Shown here: positions 27,825-37,091 of the stretch, one piece after another
How the letters are laid out: each line of letters begins with the position of its first letter
Position numbering within the stretch: the first letter of the stretch is position 1
NCBI GenBank assembly: GCA_020638455.1
Contig: JACKIK010000005.1
Coordinates: 72,072-136,071 of the forward strand
Reading direction: 5' to 3'
Source: Hyphomonas sp.
GTDB lineage: Bacteria > Pseudomonadota > Alphaproteobacteria > Caulobacterales > Hyphomonadaceae
Length of the DNA: 64,000 nt
Translations under genes and position numbers: made by a program
The notes under the pieces: generated by a model
The model's database searches: none
The model's input: only the letters and a program-made list of their open reading frames with translations
What the model was told of the DNA's origin: nothing

Positions 27825-28823
27825 CTAGTCGCGCTGCAGGGCGAGGTCGAGATCGGTTTCACCGGCCTGTGCGTAAAGCGCCTCGATCTTCGCGACGGTG
27901 TCGTTGCGGACGACGTCGTTCGGGCGGAACGTGTGAACCCGTGCAAGATCGCGGCCTTCGATCAGCTTGAGCAGGTGCGCCAGACCGCTCATTTCGCCGG
28001 ACGGCAGGTTCGATTGCACCGGGTTGCCGGTGACGATGGTGCGCGAGTTCTGGCCGGCGCGCGTGACGGCAAGGCGCATCCAGTGCTTGTCCGCGTTCTG
28101 GGCCTCGTCGACGAGGATGAAAGAGTCCCGCAGGACCCGGCCGCGGAGCAGACCGAGTGGAACGATCGACAGGTGGCGCTCGTCGATCAGGGACTGGATG
28201 GTGTCCGGCCCCATCAGATCGTTGAGGATGTCGTAGTAGACCTCGAACTGTTCATCGAGTTCTTTTTCGGCGCGCTTCTCGGCGGTCATGCGTTCGCCAT
28301 GCAGCATTTCGTGCGGCTTCGTGATGACGACGTGTTTCACGGCGCCGGTTTCCAGCTAGTTGATCACCGTTGCGACGGTCAGGTAGGTCTTGCCGGTTCC
28401 GGTGGGGCCGACGCCGAAAACAAGCGGGCACCTGCGGTCGATAAGATCGTAAAGGAAGGCGAGCTGCGCCATCGAATAGGGGCGGATCGGCTGGAGCACG
28501 CCTTCGAGACGCAGGGACAGTTCGTGGCGCAGGACATCGTCCAGTGCCTCGTCGATCATGCTCTGGAACGCTTCGGCATCGGGAATCGTGCCGTGCTGGC
28601 CGGATTGCGTCGCGAACCGTTCGGCAAGATGTTCCACGAAGACGATTGCCGGCTTGTCGCCAACGAGATCGACATCAGGGCCGGATTCATGGAACCCGAT
28701 CGAGAAGGGTGCAACCGCCGCCTTCAGCGCAGCAATGCGCTTTGCATCCTGTCCCAGCTTCCGCACCAGGAGCGTGGTGCTCGGCCGGGCGGCTACCGGG
28801 CTCACCGCTGCATCGTATGCCAT
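27825..28823 (-). pseudogene. phoH: PhoH family ATPase interrupted by an in-frame amber codon
   Basis: PhoH proteins are ATP-binding, RNA-associated proteins of unclear role. One reading frame covers the gene, but codon 156 is TAG (28356-28358), ten codons after the Walker A Lys in GPTGTGKTY (139-147). Beyond it the same frame resumes with LETGAVKHVVITKPHEML and holds Walker B FILVDEAQN and TGNPVQSNLP, as PhoH requires. No frameshift is needed; one base change would restore 332 aa. ATG 28823 is chosen because GAGG lies six bases upstream. Either a real nonsense mutation, a sequencing error, or amber read-through explains it. A second start at GTG 28340 could yield a C-terminal fragment. Confidence 0.8.
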
Positions 28824-28935
28824 CTGTGCCTCGTCCAACACGAATAGCGGACACGACTAGCAGCGCAGGGTTAAGATTGGGTTCGGAATTGCGAGCGATT
28901 TGCAGTCGGGCAGTTCGGCCACCTGCCCATTTTCT

Positions 28936-30960
28936 TCAGGGCAACGCGAAGGCAACGAGGGAGTCTCCGAGGTGCGTGCCTGCGGTGCCGTGGCCGCCGG
29001 CGGCGATAACTACGTATTGCCGACCGTCATATTCATAGGTCATCGGCGTGGCCTGGCCGCCGGCCGGCAGGCGGCCCTTCCAGAGCTCCTTGCCGGTTTC
29101 GACGTCGAAGGCGCGCAGATAGTCGTCCATGGCGGCGCCTATGAAGACGAGGCCGGACGAGGTAACGATCGGGCCACCGAGGTTTGGCGTCCCGAGTTTC
29201 AGCGCCAGCCCGCCGGGGGCAAGATCGCGGGTGGTGCCGAATGTCCGGCGCCAGACGATGTTGCCGGTGGAGATGTCAACACCGGCGAGGACGCCCCAGG
29301 GCGGTGGCGAACAGGGCAGGCCGAGTGGCGAAAGCACCGGCGAGCGCCGCATCGTGAAGGGCGCGCCCTCCATCGGCGAATACTCCGCCCCGTCCTTGAT
29401 CTGGTTCGCCGGATGGTCTTCGCCTTCCGGCTTGCGGGTCAGCTCGGCGAAGCCGGCGAGGCTGCTCATGTTGACAACGAGCAGGTTGCGGGTCGGATCG
29501 AAAGCGGTGCTGCCCCAATTGTTGCCGCCACCCTGGAACGGATAGGCGAGGGTGCCCTGCTCCGTCGGTGGGGTGAACAGGCCGTCGGCGCGGAGGCCCC
29601 GGAAGCGGCTGGCACAGTTCATCTTGTCCCACAGCGTCACGCCGAAGGCGTCACCGGGTTTCAGCGTGTTGGGCACGATCGGCGGGGTGACCGGAAAGGG
29701 CTGGGTCGGCGAGAGCGCTTCGCCCGCTGCGCCGTCCTGCGGCACGGGGCGTTCCTCGACAGGCAGGAAGGGAGCCCCCGTGTCCCGGTCGATGACGAAG
29801 ACGAGGCCGGTCTTGGTCGTCTGGGCGACGACATCGCGCGGGGCGCCGTCACGCCATATCTGATAGAGGCCGGGCTGCGCAGGCAGGTCGTAATCCCACA
29901 CGTCATGGTGGACGGTCTGGAAGTGCCAGACGACCGTGCCGGTTTCCGCATCGAGCGCGACGATGGAGTCGGCATAATGATTGTCCCCTGCGCGGTTACC
30001 GCCGTAATAGTCCGGGCTGGCGCTGGATGTCGGCAGGATGACGAGGCCGCGGACCGGATCGACCGAAATGGTGGACCAGACATTTGCGTGCCCGGTCCGG
30101 GCTGCCGAGTCGCCCGCCCAGCTTGCCATGGCGGGGTCTTCCGGGTCGACCGGGACCGGATTGAAGATCCACTTCTCGGCGCCGGTGAGGGCATCGAAGG
30201 CATGGACGGTGCCTTTGGGGGCATTGGTGCGGAGGTTGTCTCCTATGGCGGAACCGGTGACGACCGTATCGCCAATGACGGCGGGGGCGGAGGTGATCTG
30301 GAACTCGCCCGGCCAGCGCAGTTTGAGGCTGGGCTCGATCTTCACTTCGCCGTTGACGCCGAACGCCTCGCAGGGTGCGCCGGTGGCAACGTCGAGCGCA
30401 ATCAGGCGGGAGTCGACGGTGCCCATGAAGACGCGGGACGCGCAGCTTCCGGTGGCATCCCCGGCGCTTGATTTCCAGTAGGAAACGCCCCGGCATGTGT
30501 ACTGGTTGGCCGGGTTCACATCGGTCGGCACATTGGGATCGTGGCGCCAGATTTCCTTGCCGGTGCCCGGATCGACCGCGATGACCTCGTTGAATTGTGT
30601 GCAGAAGATGAGCTTGTTTTCGACCAGGATGGGGGTCGTTTCGAAGGCGGTGTCGCGAATGATGTCTTCGTGGCCGTCGAGTGCGCCGGTGCGGAAGGTC
30701 CACGCGATTTCGAGCTGGCCGACATTGTCAGGTGCGATCTGTCCGGCGGCTGAATAGCGCGTTCCCTGTGCGTCGCCGCCATAAGCCGTCCAGGCCTGGC
30801 CAAGGCTTTCAGGTGCTTCGCGGATGATTTCGGCCCGGCCATCGATGTCGAGGTTTTTCGACAGGCCGAGCACCGTCCATATCGCGGAGCCCCCGAGGAA
30901 GCTGACAGCGACGAAAGCCCCGACAGCGAGCATGACAAGGCGGAGCGGCGTGAGTTTCAT
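28936..30960 (-). CDS. PQQ-dependent membrane dehydrogenase, glucose/quinate/shikimate type
   Basis: Quinoprotein that oxidises a sugar or alcohol in the periplasm and passes electrons to ubiquinone. The 674-aa sequence has one N-terminal transmembrane helix (about residues 8-30) and an eight-bladed PQQ propeller with AYGGDAQGTRYSAAGQI, tryptophan-docking repeats such as VIAVDPGTGKEIWRHD, HHDVWDYDLPAQP and FVIDRDTGAPFLP. E. coli Gcd has five membrane helices and about 800 residues, so the membrane part is reduced. No PQQ synthesis genes are in the window. Substrate is uncertain. Confidence 0.85.
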   Translation of the reverse strand: MKLTPLRLVMLAVGAFVAVSFLGGSAIWTVLGLSKNLDIDGRAEIIREAPESLGQAWTAYGGDAQGTRYSAAGQIAPDNVGQLEIAWTFRTGALDGHEDIIRDTAFETTPILVENKLIFCTQFNEVIAVDPGTGKEIWRHDPNVPTDVNPANQYTCRGVSYWKSSAGDATGSCASRVFMGTVDSRLIALDVATGAPCEAFGVNGEVKIEPSLKLRWPGEFQITSAPAVIGDTVVTGSAIGDNLRTNAPKGTVHAFDALTGAEKWIFNPVPVDPEDPAMASWAGDSAARTGHANVWSTISVDPVRGLVILPTSSASPDYYGGNRAGDNHYADSIVALDAETGTVVWHFQTVHHDVWDYDLPAQPGLYQIWRDGAPRDVVAQTTKTGLVFVIDRDTGAPFLPVEERPVPQDGAAGEALSPTQPFPVTPPIVPNTLKPGDAFGVTLWDKMNCASRFRGLRADGLFTPPTEQGTLAYPFQGGGNNWGSTAFDPTRNLLVVNMSSLAGFAELTRKPEGEDHPANQIKDGAEYSPMEGAPFTMRRSPVLSPLGLPCSPPPWGVLAGVDISTGNIVWRRTFGTTRDLAPGGLALKLGTPNLGGPIVTSSGLVFIGAAMDDYLRAFDVETGKELWKGRLPAGGQATPMTYEYDGRQYVVIAAGGHGTAGTHLGDSLVAFALP

Positions 30961-31033
30961 GGCGGCCAGCTAAGCCGAAAGCGGGCAGGCAATCAATCGG
31001 GATCGGGGGAATGTCCCGATGCCTGTGTCTCTC

Positions 31034-31693
31034 CTAGTCCCGGTCCGGGGCGCCGGGAGGGAAGAAGTGACGATACGGCCGGGCCTCGTCGACCGCGCGG
31101 GCAAAGGATGGCCGGGCGAGCAGGCGGGCGCGGTAGGCGGCGACCTTCGGGCGGCCGGTACCGATGGGATGGACCCAGTCCGCGTAGAAGAGAGACGGCG
31201 CGGCAGCGCAGTCGGCCAGGCTGAAAGCGTCGCCGCTCGCCCAGGAGCCTGCGCCGAGATTGGCCTCAAGCCAGTCATAGGCCTGGTCGAGCAGGGCCTT
31301 CGCCTCGGCGACGGTCGGCGGGTGGCGGTCTTCCGGCTGCCGGATGAAATCGGCCACGATGCGCTGCATGGGTGTCATGACGTAATTGTCGAAGAAGCGG
31401 TCGAGGAAACGGACCTGCAGGGCTGCATCGGGGGCGTCGGGGATCAGGCGAACGGGGCCCGGATGCCGCTGGTCCAGGTATTCCAGGATCACGCTCGACT
31501 CGATCAGTGTGCGTCCGCCATCTGTCAGTACAGGGAATTTTCCGATGGGCCAGAGGCGGGCGAGGTCGGCGCCGTTTTCCGGCTCGTCAGGCGCGAGCAG
31601 GCGATAGTCGAAATCGACGGCGTTCTCGTAGAGGCCGGTCAGCACTTTCTGGCAGTAGGACGAGAACGGATGAGCGTAAAGCGTGAGCGGCAT
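31034..31693 (-). CDS. Glutathione S-transferase family protein
   Basis: A 219-aa cytosolic GST. The N-terminal thioredoxin fold begins LYAHPFSSYCQKVLTGLYE, with Ser/Cys candidates for glutathione activation, and the GSH-binding motif LIESSVILEYLD lies near residue 63-74. The C-terminal helical domain contains the N-capping segment FSLADCAAAPSLFYAD. It follows polA by ten bases on the same strand and is probably co-transcribed. The substrate is unknown. Confidence 0.87.
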   Translation of the reverse strand: MPLTLYAHPFSSYCQKVLTGLYENAVDFDYRLLAPDEPENGADLARLWPIGKFPVLTDGGRTLIESSVILEYLDQRHPGPVRLIPDAPDAALQVRFLDRFFDNYVMTPMQRIVADFIRQPEDRHPPTVAEAKALLDQAYDWLEANLGAGSWASGDAFSLADCAAAPSLFYADWVHPIGTGRPKVAAYRARLLARPSFARAVDEARPYRHFFPPGAPDRD

Positions 31694-31703
31694 GGGGGTG
31701 GTC

Positions 31704-34493
31704 CTAGTGTGCCTCGGCCCAGTTGGCGGCGGCGCGGGCGTCGACGACGAGCGGGACGGAGAGTTCCAGGGCCGGGGCGGCCGCGTGCTGCATGGTCTGT
31801 CTCGCGACCTCGATCACCTTGTCCGCTTCCTTTTCCGGACATTCGAACACGAGTTCATCGTGCACCTGCAGCAGCATCCTTGCCTTCAGCTTCGCCTTCG
31901 CGAGCGCGTCCGGCATGCGGATCATGGCACGCTTGATGATATCGGCGGCCGAGCCCTGGATGGGGGCGTTGATCGCCTGCCGCTCGGCGAAGGCGCGCTG
32001 GGGGCCTTTCGACTTGATGCCTTCGAGATGCACCCGGCGGCCGAAGGCAGTCTGGACGTAGCCGTGCTCTTTCGCGAAATCCTTGGTCTCATCCATGTAG
32101 GCACGGATGCCGGGGAAGCGTTTGAAGTAGGTCTTGATATAGTCGGCGGCTTCGGATTGCGGGATGTTCAGCTGGCGCCCGAGGCCAAAGCCGGAAATGC
32201 CGTAGATGATGCCGAAATTGATCGCCTTGGCGCGGCGGCGCACCATCGGGTCCATGTCTTCGATCGGCACGCCGAACATTTCACTGGCCGTCATGGCGTG
32301 GATGTCGAGGCCTTCCTTGAAGGCTTCCTTCAGGGCCGGAATATCGGCCATGTGGGCGAGGACGCGCAGCTCGATCTGGCTGTAGTCGGCGCTGACGAGG
32401 ATGTTGCCGTCCTCTGCGATGAACGCCTCGCGGATCTTGCGGCCTTCTTCTGTCCGGACCGGGATGTTCTGCAGGTTGGGGTCGGTCGAGGAGAGGCGGC
32501 CGGTCTGGGCGACAGCCATGGAGAAGCTGGTGTGGACGCGGCCCGTCTCCTTGTCGATTGCGGCCTGCAGGGCCTCGGTATAGGTGGAGCGAAGCTTCGA
32601 CAGGGTGCGCCAGTCGACGATGGTGCGGGGCAGGTCGTGGCCTTCGGCGGCGAGGCCTTCGAGCACGTCGGCGTCGGTGACCCAGGCGCCGGTCTTGGTC
32701 TTCTTGCCGCCCTCGATGCCCATCTTGTCGAACAGGATTTCGCCGAGCTGCTTCGGGCTGCCGATGTTGAATTCCTCGCCGGCCTGTTCGTAGGCTTCGG
32801 CCTCCAGCGCGGCCATGCGCTGTGAAAAATCTGCCGACAAGCGCGACAGTTTTTCCCGGTCGACCTTGATGCCTTCGCGCTCCATGGCGGCGAGTACGGG
32901 CGTCAGGGGACGCTCTATGGTTTCGTAGACGGTGGTGACTTTTTCCGTGTGCAGATGGGGCTTGAAGGTCTGCCAGAGGCGGAGGGTCACGTCTGCGTCT
33001 TCGGCGGCGTATTCGGTGGCCTTGTCGAGCGGCACGCGGTCAAAGGATATCTGGGATTTTCCTGTGCCGGTCACGTCCTTGAAAGCGAGTGGCTTGTGGC
33101 CGAGATACTTCTCGGACAGGAAATCCATGCCGTGGCTGTGCTTGCCGGCGTTGAGGACATAGGACAGCAGCATCGTGTCGTCGATGGGCGCTACATGGAT
33201 GCCGTGCCGGGCGAAGACGTTGAGGTCGTACTTGATGTTCTGGCCGATCTTCAGGACGGCGTCGTTTTCGAGCAGAGGCTTCAGCGCCTTGATCGCGTCT
33301 TTCATCCGCACCTGGCGGGGCGGGTCTGCGCCGAACATGTCGCCCTCGCCGGCATCGTTCGGATCGACATGGGCGAGCGGGATGTAGCACGCCTCGTTGG
33401 GAGAGAGGGCGAGCGACACGCCGACAAGGTTTGCGCTGACCGAGTCGAGGCTGTCTGTCTCCGTGTCGACGGCGACATAGCCCTGTTTCACGGCCTGCGC
33501 GATCCAGTCTTCCAGCGTCTTGAAATCGCGCACGCATTCATATTTCGAACGGTCGATCGGGTCCTCCGCAGGCGGCGCAGGATCGAGCGCGCCCTCCTTT
33601 TCCATCATCTCGCGCACGCGGCGGGTGATGGTGCGGAACTCCATCTCTTCGAGGAAACCCAGCAGGGTCTGCGGGTCGGGGTCCTGCACGGCGAGGTCTT
33701 CCAGCTTCACCTTCAGCGGCACATCGTCCTTGAGCGTGACGAGCTCTCGGGAAAGGCGGATCTGGTCGGCGAAATTGATCAGCGTCTCACGGCGCTTCGG
33801 CTGTTTGATCTCTTCGGCGCGGGCGAGCAGCGTATCGAGATCGCCATATTCCTCCAGCAGCTGCGCGGCTGTCTTCACACCGATGCCGGGTGCGCCGGGG
33901 ACGTTGTCGACGCTGTCGCCGGCGAGCGACTGGATGTCGACAACCTTTTCCGGGCCTGCGCCGAATTTCTCGATGACTTCTTCGCGGCCGAGCACCTTGT
34001 TCTTCATCGTGTCGAGCATGACGACCTGATCCGAGACGAGCTGCATCAGGTCCTTGTCGGACGACACGATGGTGACACGCGCGCCCTTCGCTTCGGCCTG
34101 CCGGGCATAGGTCGCGATCAGGTCGTCGGCCTCAAAACCGTTGAGTTCGATGGCATGGGCGGCGAAGGCTTCGGCGGCACGGCGGACGAGCGGGAATTGC
34201 GGGCGCAATTCTTCCGGCGGCTCCTCCCGGTTGGCTTTGTACTGGTCGTAGATTTCGTTCCGGAAGGTGTGGGCCGAGGCATCGAAGATGCACGCGAAAT
34301 GGGTGGGGCGCTCCTCGCCCTTCAGGTCCTCCAGCAGCTTGAACAGCATGTTGCAGAAGCCGCTGACGGCACCGATTGGAAGGCCGTCCGAACTGCGTGT
34401 CAGCGGCGGCAGGGCGTGGAAGGCGCGGAAGATGTAGGCGCTGGCGTCGACCAGATAGAGGTGGCTGTCCTTGGTGACGGGGGCAGTGGCCAT
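31704..34493 (-). CDS. polA: DNA polymerase I
   Basis: Repair polymerase that also removes Okazaki primers. The 929-aa protein holds all three domains: 5'-3' exonuclease (residues 1-300; YLVDASAYIFRAFHAL, DSVDNVPGAPGIG), 3'-5' exonuclease (about 325-520; the DxE pair in VAVDTETDSLD is present, so proofreading should be active) and family A polymerase (about 540-929; SADYSQIELRVLAHM, RRAKAINFGIIYG and LQVHDELVFE). AAGGAATCCCCTC precedes the ATG. A GST gene follows after ten bases. Confidence 0.97.
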   Translation of the reverse strand: MATAPVTKDSHLYLVDASAYIFRAFHALPPLTRSSDGLPIGAVSGFCNMLFKLLEDLKGEERPTHFACIFDASAHTFRNEIYDQYKANREEPPEELRPQFPLVRRAAEAFAAHAIELNGFEADDLIATYARQAEAKGARVTIVSSDKDLMQLVSDQVVMLDTMKNKVLGREEVIEKFGAGPEKVVDIQSLAGDSVDNVPGAPGIGVKTAAQLLEEYGDLDTLLARAEEIKQPKRRETLINFADQIRLSRELVTLKDDVPLKVKLEDLAVQDPDPQTLLGFLEEMEFRTITRRVREMMEKEGALDPAPPAEDPIDRSKYECVRDFKTLEDWIAQAVKQGYVAVDTETDSLDSVSANLVGVSLALSPNEACYIPLAHVDPNDAGEGDMFGADPPRQVRMKDAIKALKPLLENDAVLKIGQNIKYDLNVFARHGIHVAPIDDTMLLSYVLNAGKHSHGMDFLSEKYLGHKPLAFKDVTGTGKSQISFDRVPLDKATEYAAEDADVTLRLWQTFKPHLHTEKVTTVYETIERPLTPVLAAMEREGIKVDREKLSRLSADFSQRMAALEAEAYEQAGEEFNIGSPKQLGEILFDKMGIEGGKKTKTGAWVTDADVLEGLAAEGHDLPRTIVDWRTLSKLRSTYTEALQAAIDKETGRVHTSFSMAVAQTGRLSSTDPNLQNIPVRTEEGRKIREAFIAEDGNILVSADYSQIELRVLAHMADIPALKEAFKEGLDIHAMTASEMFGVPIEDMDPMVRRRAKAINFGIIYGISGFGLGRQLNIPQSEAADYIKTYFKRFPGIRAYMDETKDFAKEHGYVQTAFGRRVHLEGIKSKGPQRAFAERQAINAPIQGSAADIIKRAMIRMPDALAKAKLKARMLLQVHDELVFECPEKEADKVIEVARQTMQHAAAPALELSVPLVVDARAAANWAEAH

Positions 34494-34631
34494 GAGGGGA
34501 TTCCTTTTCAGGGCACTGGTTTAGCGGCCTCGCGCGGCCCCGTCACCCGCCCAGGGAGCGGGCGGATATCGCTGGACGCGGCAGGCGGGCGGCGTATCCT
34601 GTGGAAAACCGAAGCCGGGGAGGGCTGGATC

Positions 34632-35051
34632 ATGGAAAACAAGGCGCCGTGGCACCTGTGGGTTGTGGGCGGGCTGAGTCTGCTGTGGAATGGGTTTGGC
34701 TGTTTCGATTTCATGATGACGGCGACGCAGAACGCCGCCTATCTCAAGCCCTACCCGCAGGAGATGCTGGACTACTGGGCAAACATGCCGTCCTGGCGGT
34801 GGACGGCCTGGGCGATCGGCGTGTTCGGCGCCTTGCTGGGCAGCGCTGCGCTTCTGGGGCGGAAGCGATCTGCCCTCATCCTGTTCAGTGCCTCGCTTCT
34901 CGGGGCGCTCATCAGTATGACAGCAGCCAATCTGGACAAAACGGCGCCAAAAGCCGAGGGCGGCCTCGTTTTCAGCCTGGTCATCATCGGGATCGCGGCC
35001 CTGCTGGCGATTTATGCCTGGTGGCAAGCGCGCCGGGGCACGCTCGTCTGA
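34632..35051 (+). CDS. Small four-helix membrane protein, function unknown
   Basis: A 139-aa hypothetical protein with four hydrophobic segments (about residues 8-28, 56-78, 83-103, 113-133) and an N-terminal APWHLWVVGGLSLLWN pattern shared with small putative membrane transport proteins of proteobacteria. GGGGAGGG lies at good spacing before ATG 34632. Its frame stays open far upstream, antisense to polA, but those residues have no membrane or family character. It lies between polA (divergent) and the MDR reductase gene. Confidence 0.65.
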   Translation: MENKAPWHLWVVGGLSLLWNGFGCFDFMMTATQNAAYLKPYPQEMLDYWANMPSWRWTAWAIGVFGALLGSAALLGRKRSALILFSASLLGALISMTAANLDKTAPKAEGGLVFSLVIIGIAALLAIYAWWQARRGTLV

Positions 35052-35122
35052 GGCGTCGTCGCGGCGGCATGTCTTGCGCTGGCGCGGGAAGGCTCTAGCC
35101 TTTCGGAAAAGGGAGGACACCA

Positions 35123-36145
35123 ATGAGCGACGTGAACAGGACCTGGGTGCTGCGCCACCGCCCCGTGGGCGACGTGAAGGAGGGCGACCTCGAACTGGTC
35201 GAAACGCCGCTCGAGCCCTTGAAAGAAGGGGAGGTGCGGGCGAAGACAATCTATCTCTCGCTCGATCCGACGAACCGGATCTGGATGAGCGACATCGACG
35301 CCTATCTGCCGCCTGTAGGGATCGGCGATGCGATGCGCGGTGGCGGCCTCGCCGTGGTCGTCGAAAGCCGGCATGAAGGTTTCCAGCAGGGCGATGTCGT
35401 CAACACGGGCCTCGGCGTCTGGACGATGTATCCGACCCTGCAGGGGGACGGGCTGGCGAAGCTGCCGATGCTGCCCGGCGTGCCGCTGACGGCGTTCATG
35501 GGGCCGCTGGGCGCAACCGGCATGACGGCCTATTTCGGCCTGATGGATATCGGCAAGCCGAAGGCGGGCGAGACGGTGGTCGTCTCGGCTGCGGCGGGCG
35601 CCGTTGGTTCGATGGTTGGCCAGATCGCAAAGATCCAGGGCTGCCGCGTTGTCGGCATCGCGGGCAGCGACGACAAGTGCAAATGGCTCACCGGAACGGC
35701 CGGCTTCGATGCCGCGATCAACTACAAGAAGGAAGACGTCGGCGCGGCGCTTGACAAGCATTGTCCGAACGGCGTCGACATCAATTTCGAGAATGTCGGC
35801 GGGAAAATCATGGATGAGGTGATTGCCCGCCTCAACGATTTCTCACGCATGCCGCTCTGCGGCCTGATCAGTACCTACAATGCAACAGGGCCGGTGCCCG
35901 GCCCGTACAATTTCTCCAACCTGCTGATGCGGCGCACGTTGGTGAAGGGCTTCATCGTGATCGATTATTTCCCGCGCTTCCCGGAAGGCATCCAGCAGAT
36001 GGCGCAGTGGCTGATGGAAGGCAAACTCAAGTTCGAGACGGATGTTGTGAAGGGTTTCGAGAACGCGCCTTCGAGCCTGTCGCGCCTGTTCGAAGGCAAG
36101 AATCTCGGCAAGCTGGTGGTCGAATGCAGCCCGCCGCCCCAATAA
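35123..36145 (+). CDS. NADP-dependent oxidoreductase, MDR superfamily (CurA-like)
   Basis: A 340-aa zinc-independent MDR enzyme, likely reducing conjugated carbonyl compounds with NADPH. Visible: YLSLDPTNRIWMSD in the N-terminal domain and the nucleotide fold VSAAAGAVGSMVGQIAK, followed by GCRVVGIAGSDDKCKWL. It is a same-length family member of the protein at 9645-10667, but the two differ widely outside motifs. GGGAGGACACCA precedes the ATG. The first lipoprotein gene begins 14 bases after its stop. Confidence 0.88.
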   Translation: MSDVNRTWVLRHRPVGDVKEGDLELVETPLEPLKEGEVRAKTIYLSLDPTNRIWMSDIDAYLPPVGIGDAMRGGGLAVVVESRHEGFQQGDVVNTGLGVWTMYPTLQGDGLAKLPMLPGVPLTAFMGPLGATGMTAYFGLMDIGKPKAGETVVVSAAAGAVGSMVGQIAKIQGCRVVGIAGSDDKCKWLTGTAGFDAAINYKKEDVGAALDKHCPNGVDINFENVGGKIMDEVIARLNDFSRMPLCGLISTYNATGPVPGPYNFSNLLMRRTLVKGFIVIDYFPRFPEGIQQMAQWLMEGKLKFETDVVKGFENAPSSLSRLFEGKNLGKLVVECSPPPQ

Positions 36146-36159
36146 GGCTGAGGAACATG

Positions 36160-36594
36160 ATGAAGGCACCTGTACTGATTCTCGTTCCGGCCGCGCTGGC
36201 GCTGGCGGGTCTCGGGGGCTGTACCAGCGAAGACCTTGCCGCCTTCGCCGACGGCATGAACGAGGTGGCCGACGACATGGCCGTGACCATGACTTCGGTG
36301 CCGCAATGGTCCTGCGGCTACAATGCGCACAATGATCTCGTGTGCGACGATAATGGGGACGGCTATGCGGACCGGTATGGCGATCCGGCATACGACACGA
36401 TTTCGACCGGGGCCTATTACGGCTCGCCCTACGCATCGTCGGGGCTGGCGCCGCGCATCAATGGCTACGGCGAAGCCTACGTCTATGACGATGATTGCAC
36501 CTGCTGGGTGCGGGAACCGTCGCTGGATGAGTTACCGGACGATCACGGTCATGGGCACCACCATCACGATGACGATGACTGGGACGACGACTAG
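36160..36594 (+). CDS. Putative lipoprotein with CGYN...GDGYADRYGDP motif and His/Asp-rich tail
   Basis: A 144-aa exported protein. The signal peptide ends in the lipobox LGGC, so Cys21 is likely lipidated. The mature part has CGYNAHNDLVCDDNGDGYADRYGDP (a Cys pair and a Ca-site-like Asp cluster), then DDDCTCWVREPS, and a tail rich in His and Asp (HGHGHHHHDDDDWDDD) that could bind metal ions. ATG 36160 is preferred to 36157 because GAGGA then has better spacing. The gene at 36696 is a paralogue. No function is known. The metal-binding tail could also be a sink for divalent cations. Confidence 0.7.
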   Translation: MKAPVLILVPAALALAGLGGCTSEDLAAFADGMNEVADDMAVTMTSVPQWSCGYNAHNDLVCDDNGDGYADRYGDPAYDTISTGAYYGSPYASSGLAPRINGYGEAYVYDDDCTCWVREPSLDELPDDHGHGHHHHDDDDWDDD

Positions 36595-36658
36595 GGCGAG
36601 CCCTGCCTGCGCTTGCCGCTGTTCAAACAGAAGAATCCCGGCAAGCTGATCCGGGTGC

Positions 36659-36679
36659 GCTGCCCACTGTCCGGGCAGC
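36659..36679 (+). promoter_or_regulatory. Hairpin between the two lipoprotein genes
   Basis: GCTGCCC and GGGCAGC form a perfect 7-bp stem with a 7-base loop, 17 bases before the second lipoprotein start codon. No U-run follows, so it is probably an mRNA stability or processing element rather than a terminator. Confidence 0.35.
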
Positions 36680-36695
36680 AGACGGGAGGGCTCTC

Positions 36696-37088
36696 ATGGC
36701 TGGCAGACGCTTGTTGCTGACCGCTGCAGCTGCGGCGATGGTGCTTGCCGGATGCTCCGCCGGGGCGCGCGTGAAGGCTGCGGCGCACAAGCTGACAGAA
36801 CGAAAGATCGGACCGGCGGTGACGACGACGCTCGTTCCGGCCTGGGGGTGCGGGTACAATGTGTACCGGGACCTCGTCTGCGACGACACAGGTGACGGCT
36901 ATGCCGACCGGTATGGGGATCCGGAAAAGGATGCCTCGCTGATCACGGGCAATTTCGGTACGTCCTATGGTGCGGCGCGGCCGGCCCCTCGAGTGAACGA
37001 ACGGGGCGAGCGGCTGGTGTTCGATCCGGACTGTGCCTGCTGGGTGCGCGATCCATCGCAGGATGGGGCGTCGGACGAAGGCAACTGA
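36696..37088 (+). CDS. Putative lipoprotein paralogous to the preceding gene
   Basis: A 130-aa exported protein with signal peptide and lipobox LAGC (Cys20). The mature region repeats the neighbour's plan: CGYNVYRDLVCDDTGDGYADRYGDP, then DPDCACWVRDPSQDG, but without the His/Asp-rich tail. CGGGAGGGCTCTC precedes the ATG. The tandem paralogy suggests duplication, and they may act as a pair in the envelope. The Asp/Gly pattern resembles EF-hand-like calcium sites, though it is not a full match. Confidence 0.7.
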   Translation: MAGRRLLLTAAAAAMVLAGCSAGARVKAAAHKLTERKIGPAVTTTLVPAWGCGYNVYRDLVCDDTGDGYADRYGDPEKDASLITGNFGTSYGAARPAPRVNERGERLVFDPDCACWVRDPSQDGASDEGN

Positions 37089-37091
37089 GCC

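Noticed and set aside
28900..30471. Open frame of 523 codons opposite the PQQ dehydrogenase gene
   Set aside because: Antisense to a gene with clear propeller motifs; no ribosome site or recognisable domain.
32949..34631. Long plus-strand open frame antisense to polA running into the small membrane gene
   Set aside because: Only the part from 34632 has a ribosome site and membrane helices; upstream residues are antisense to polA.
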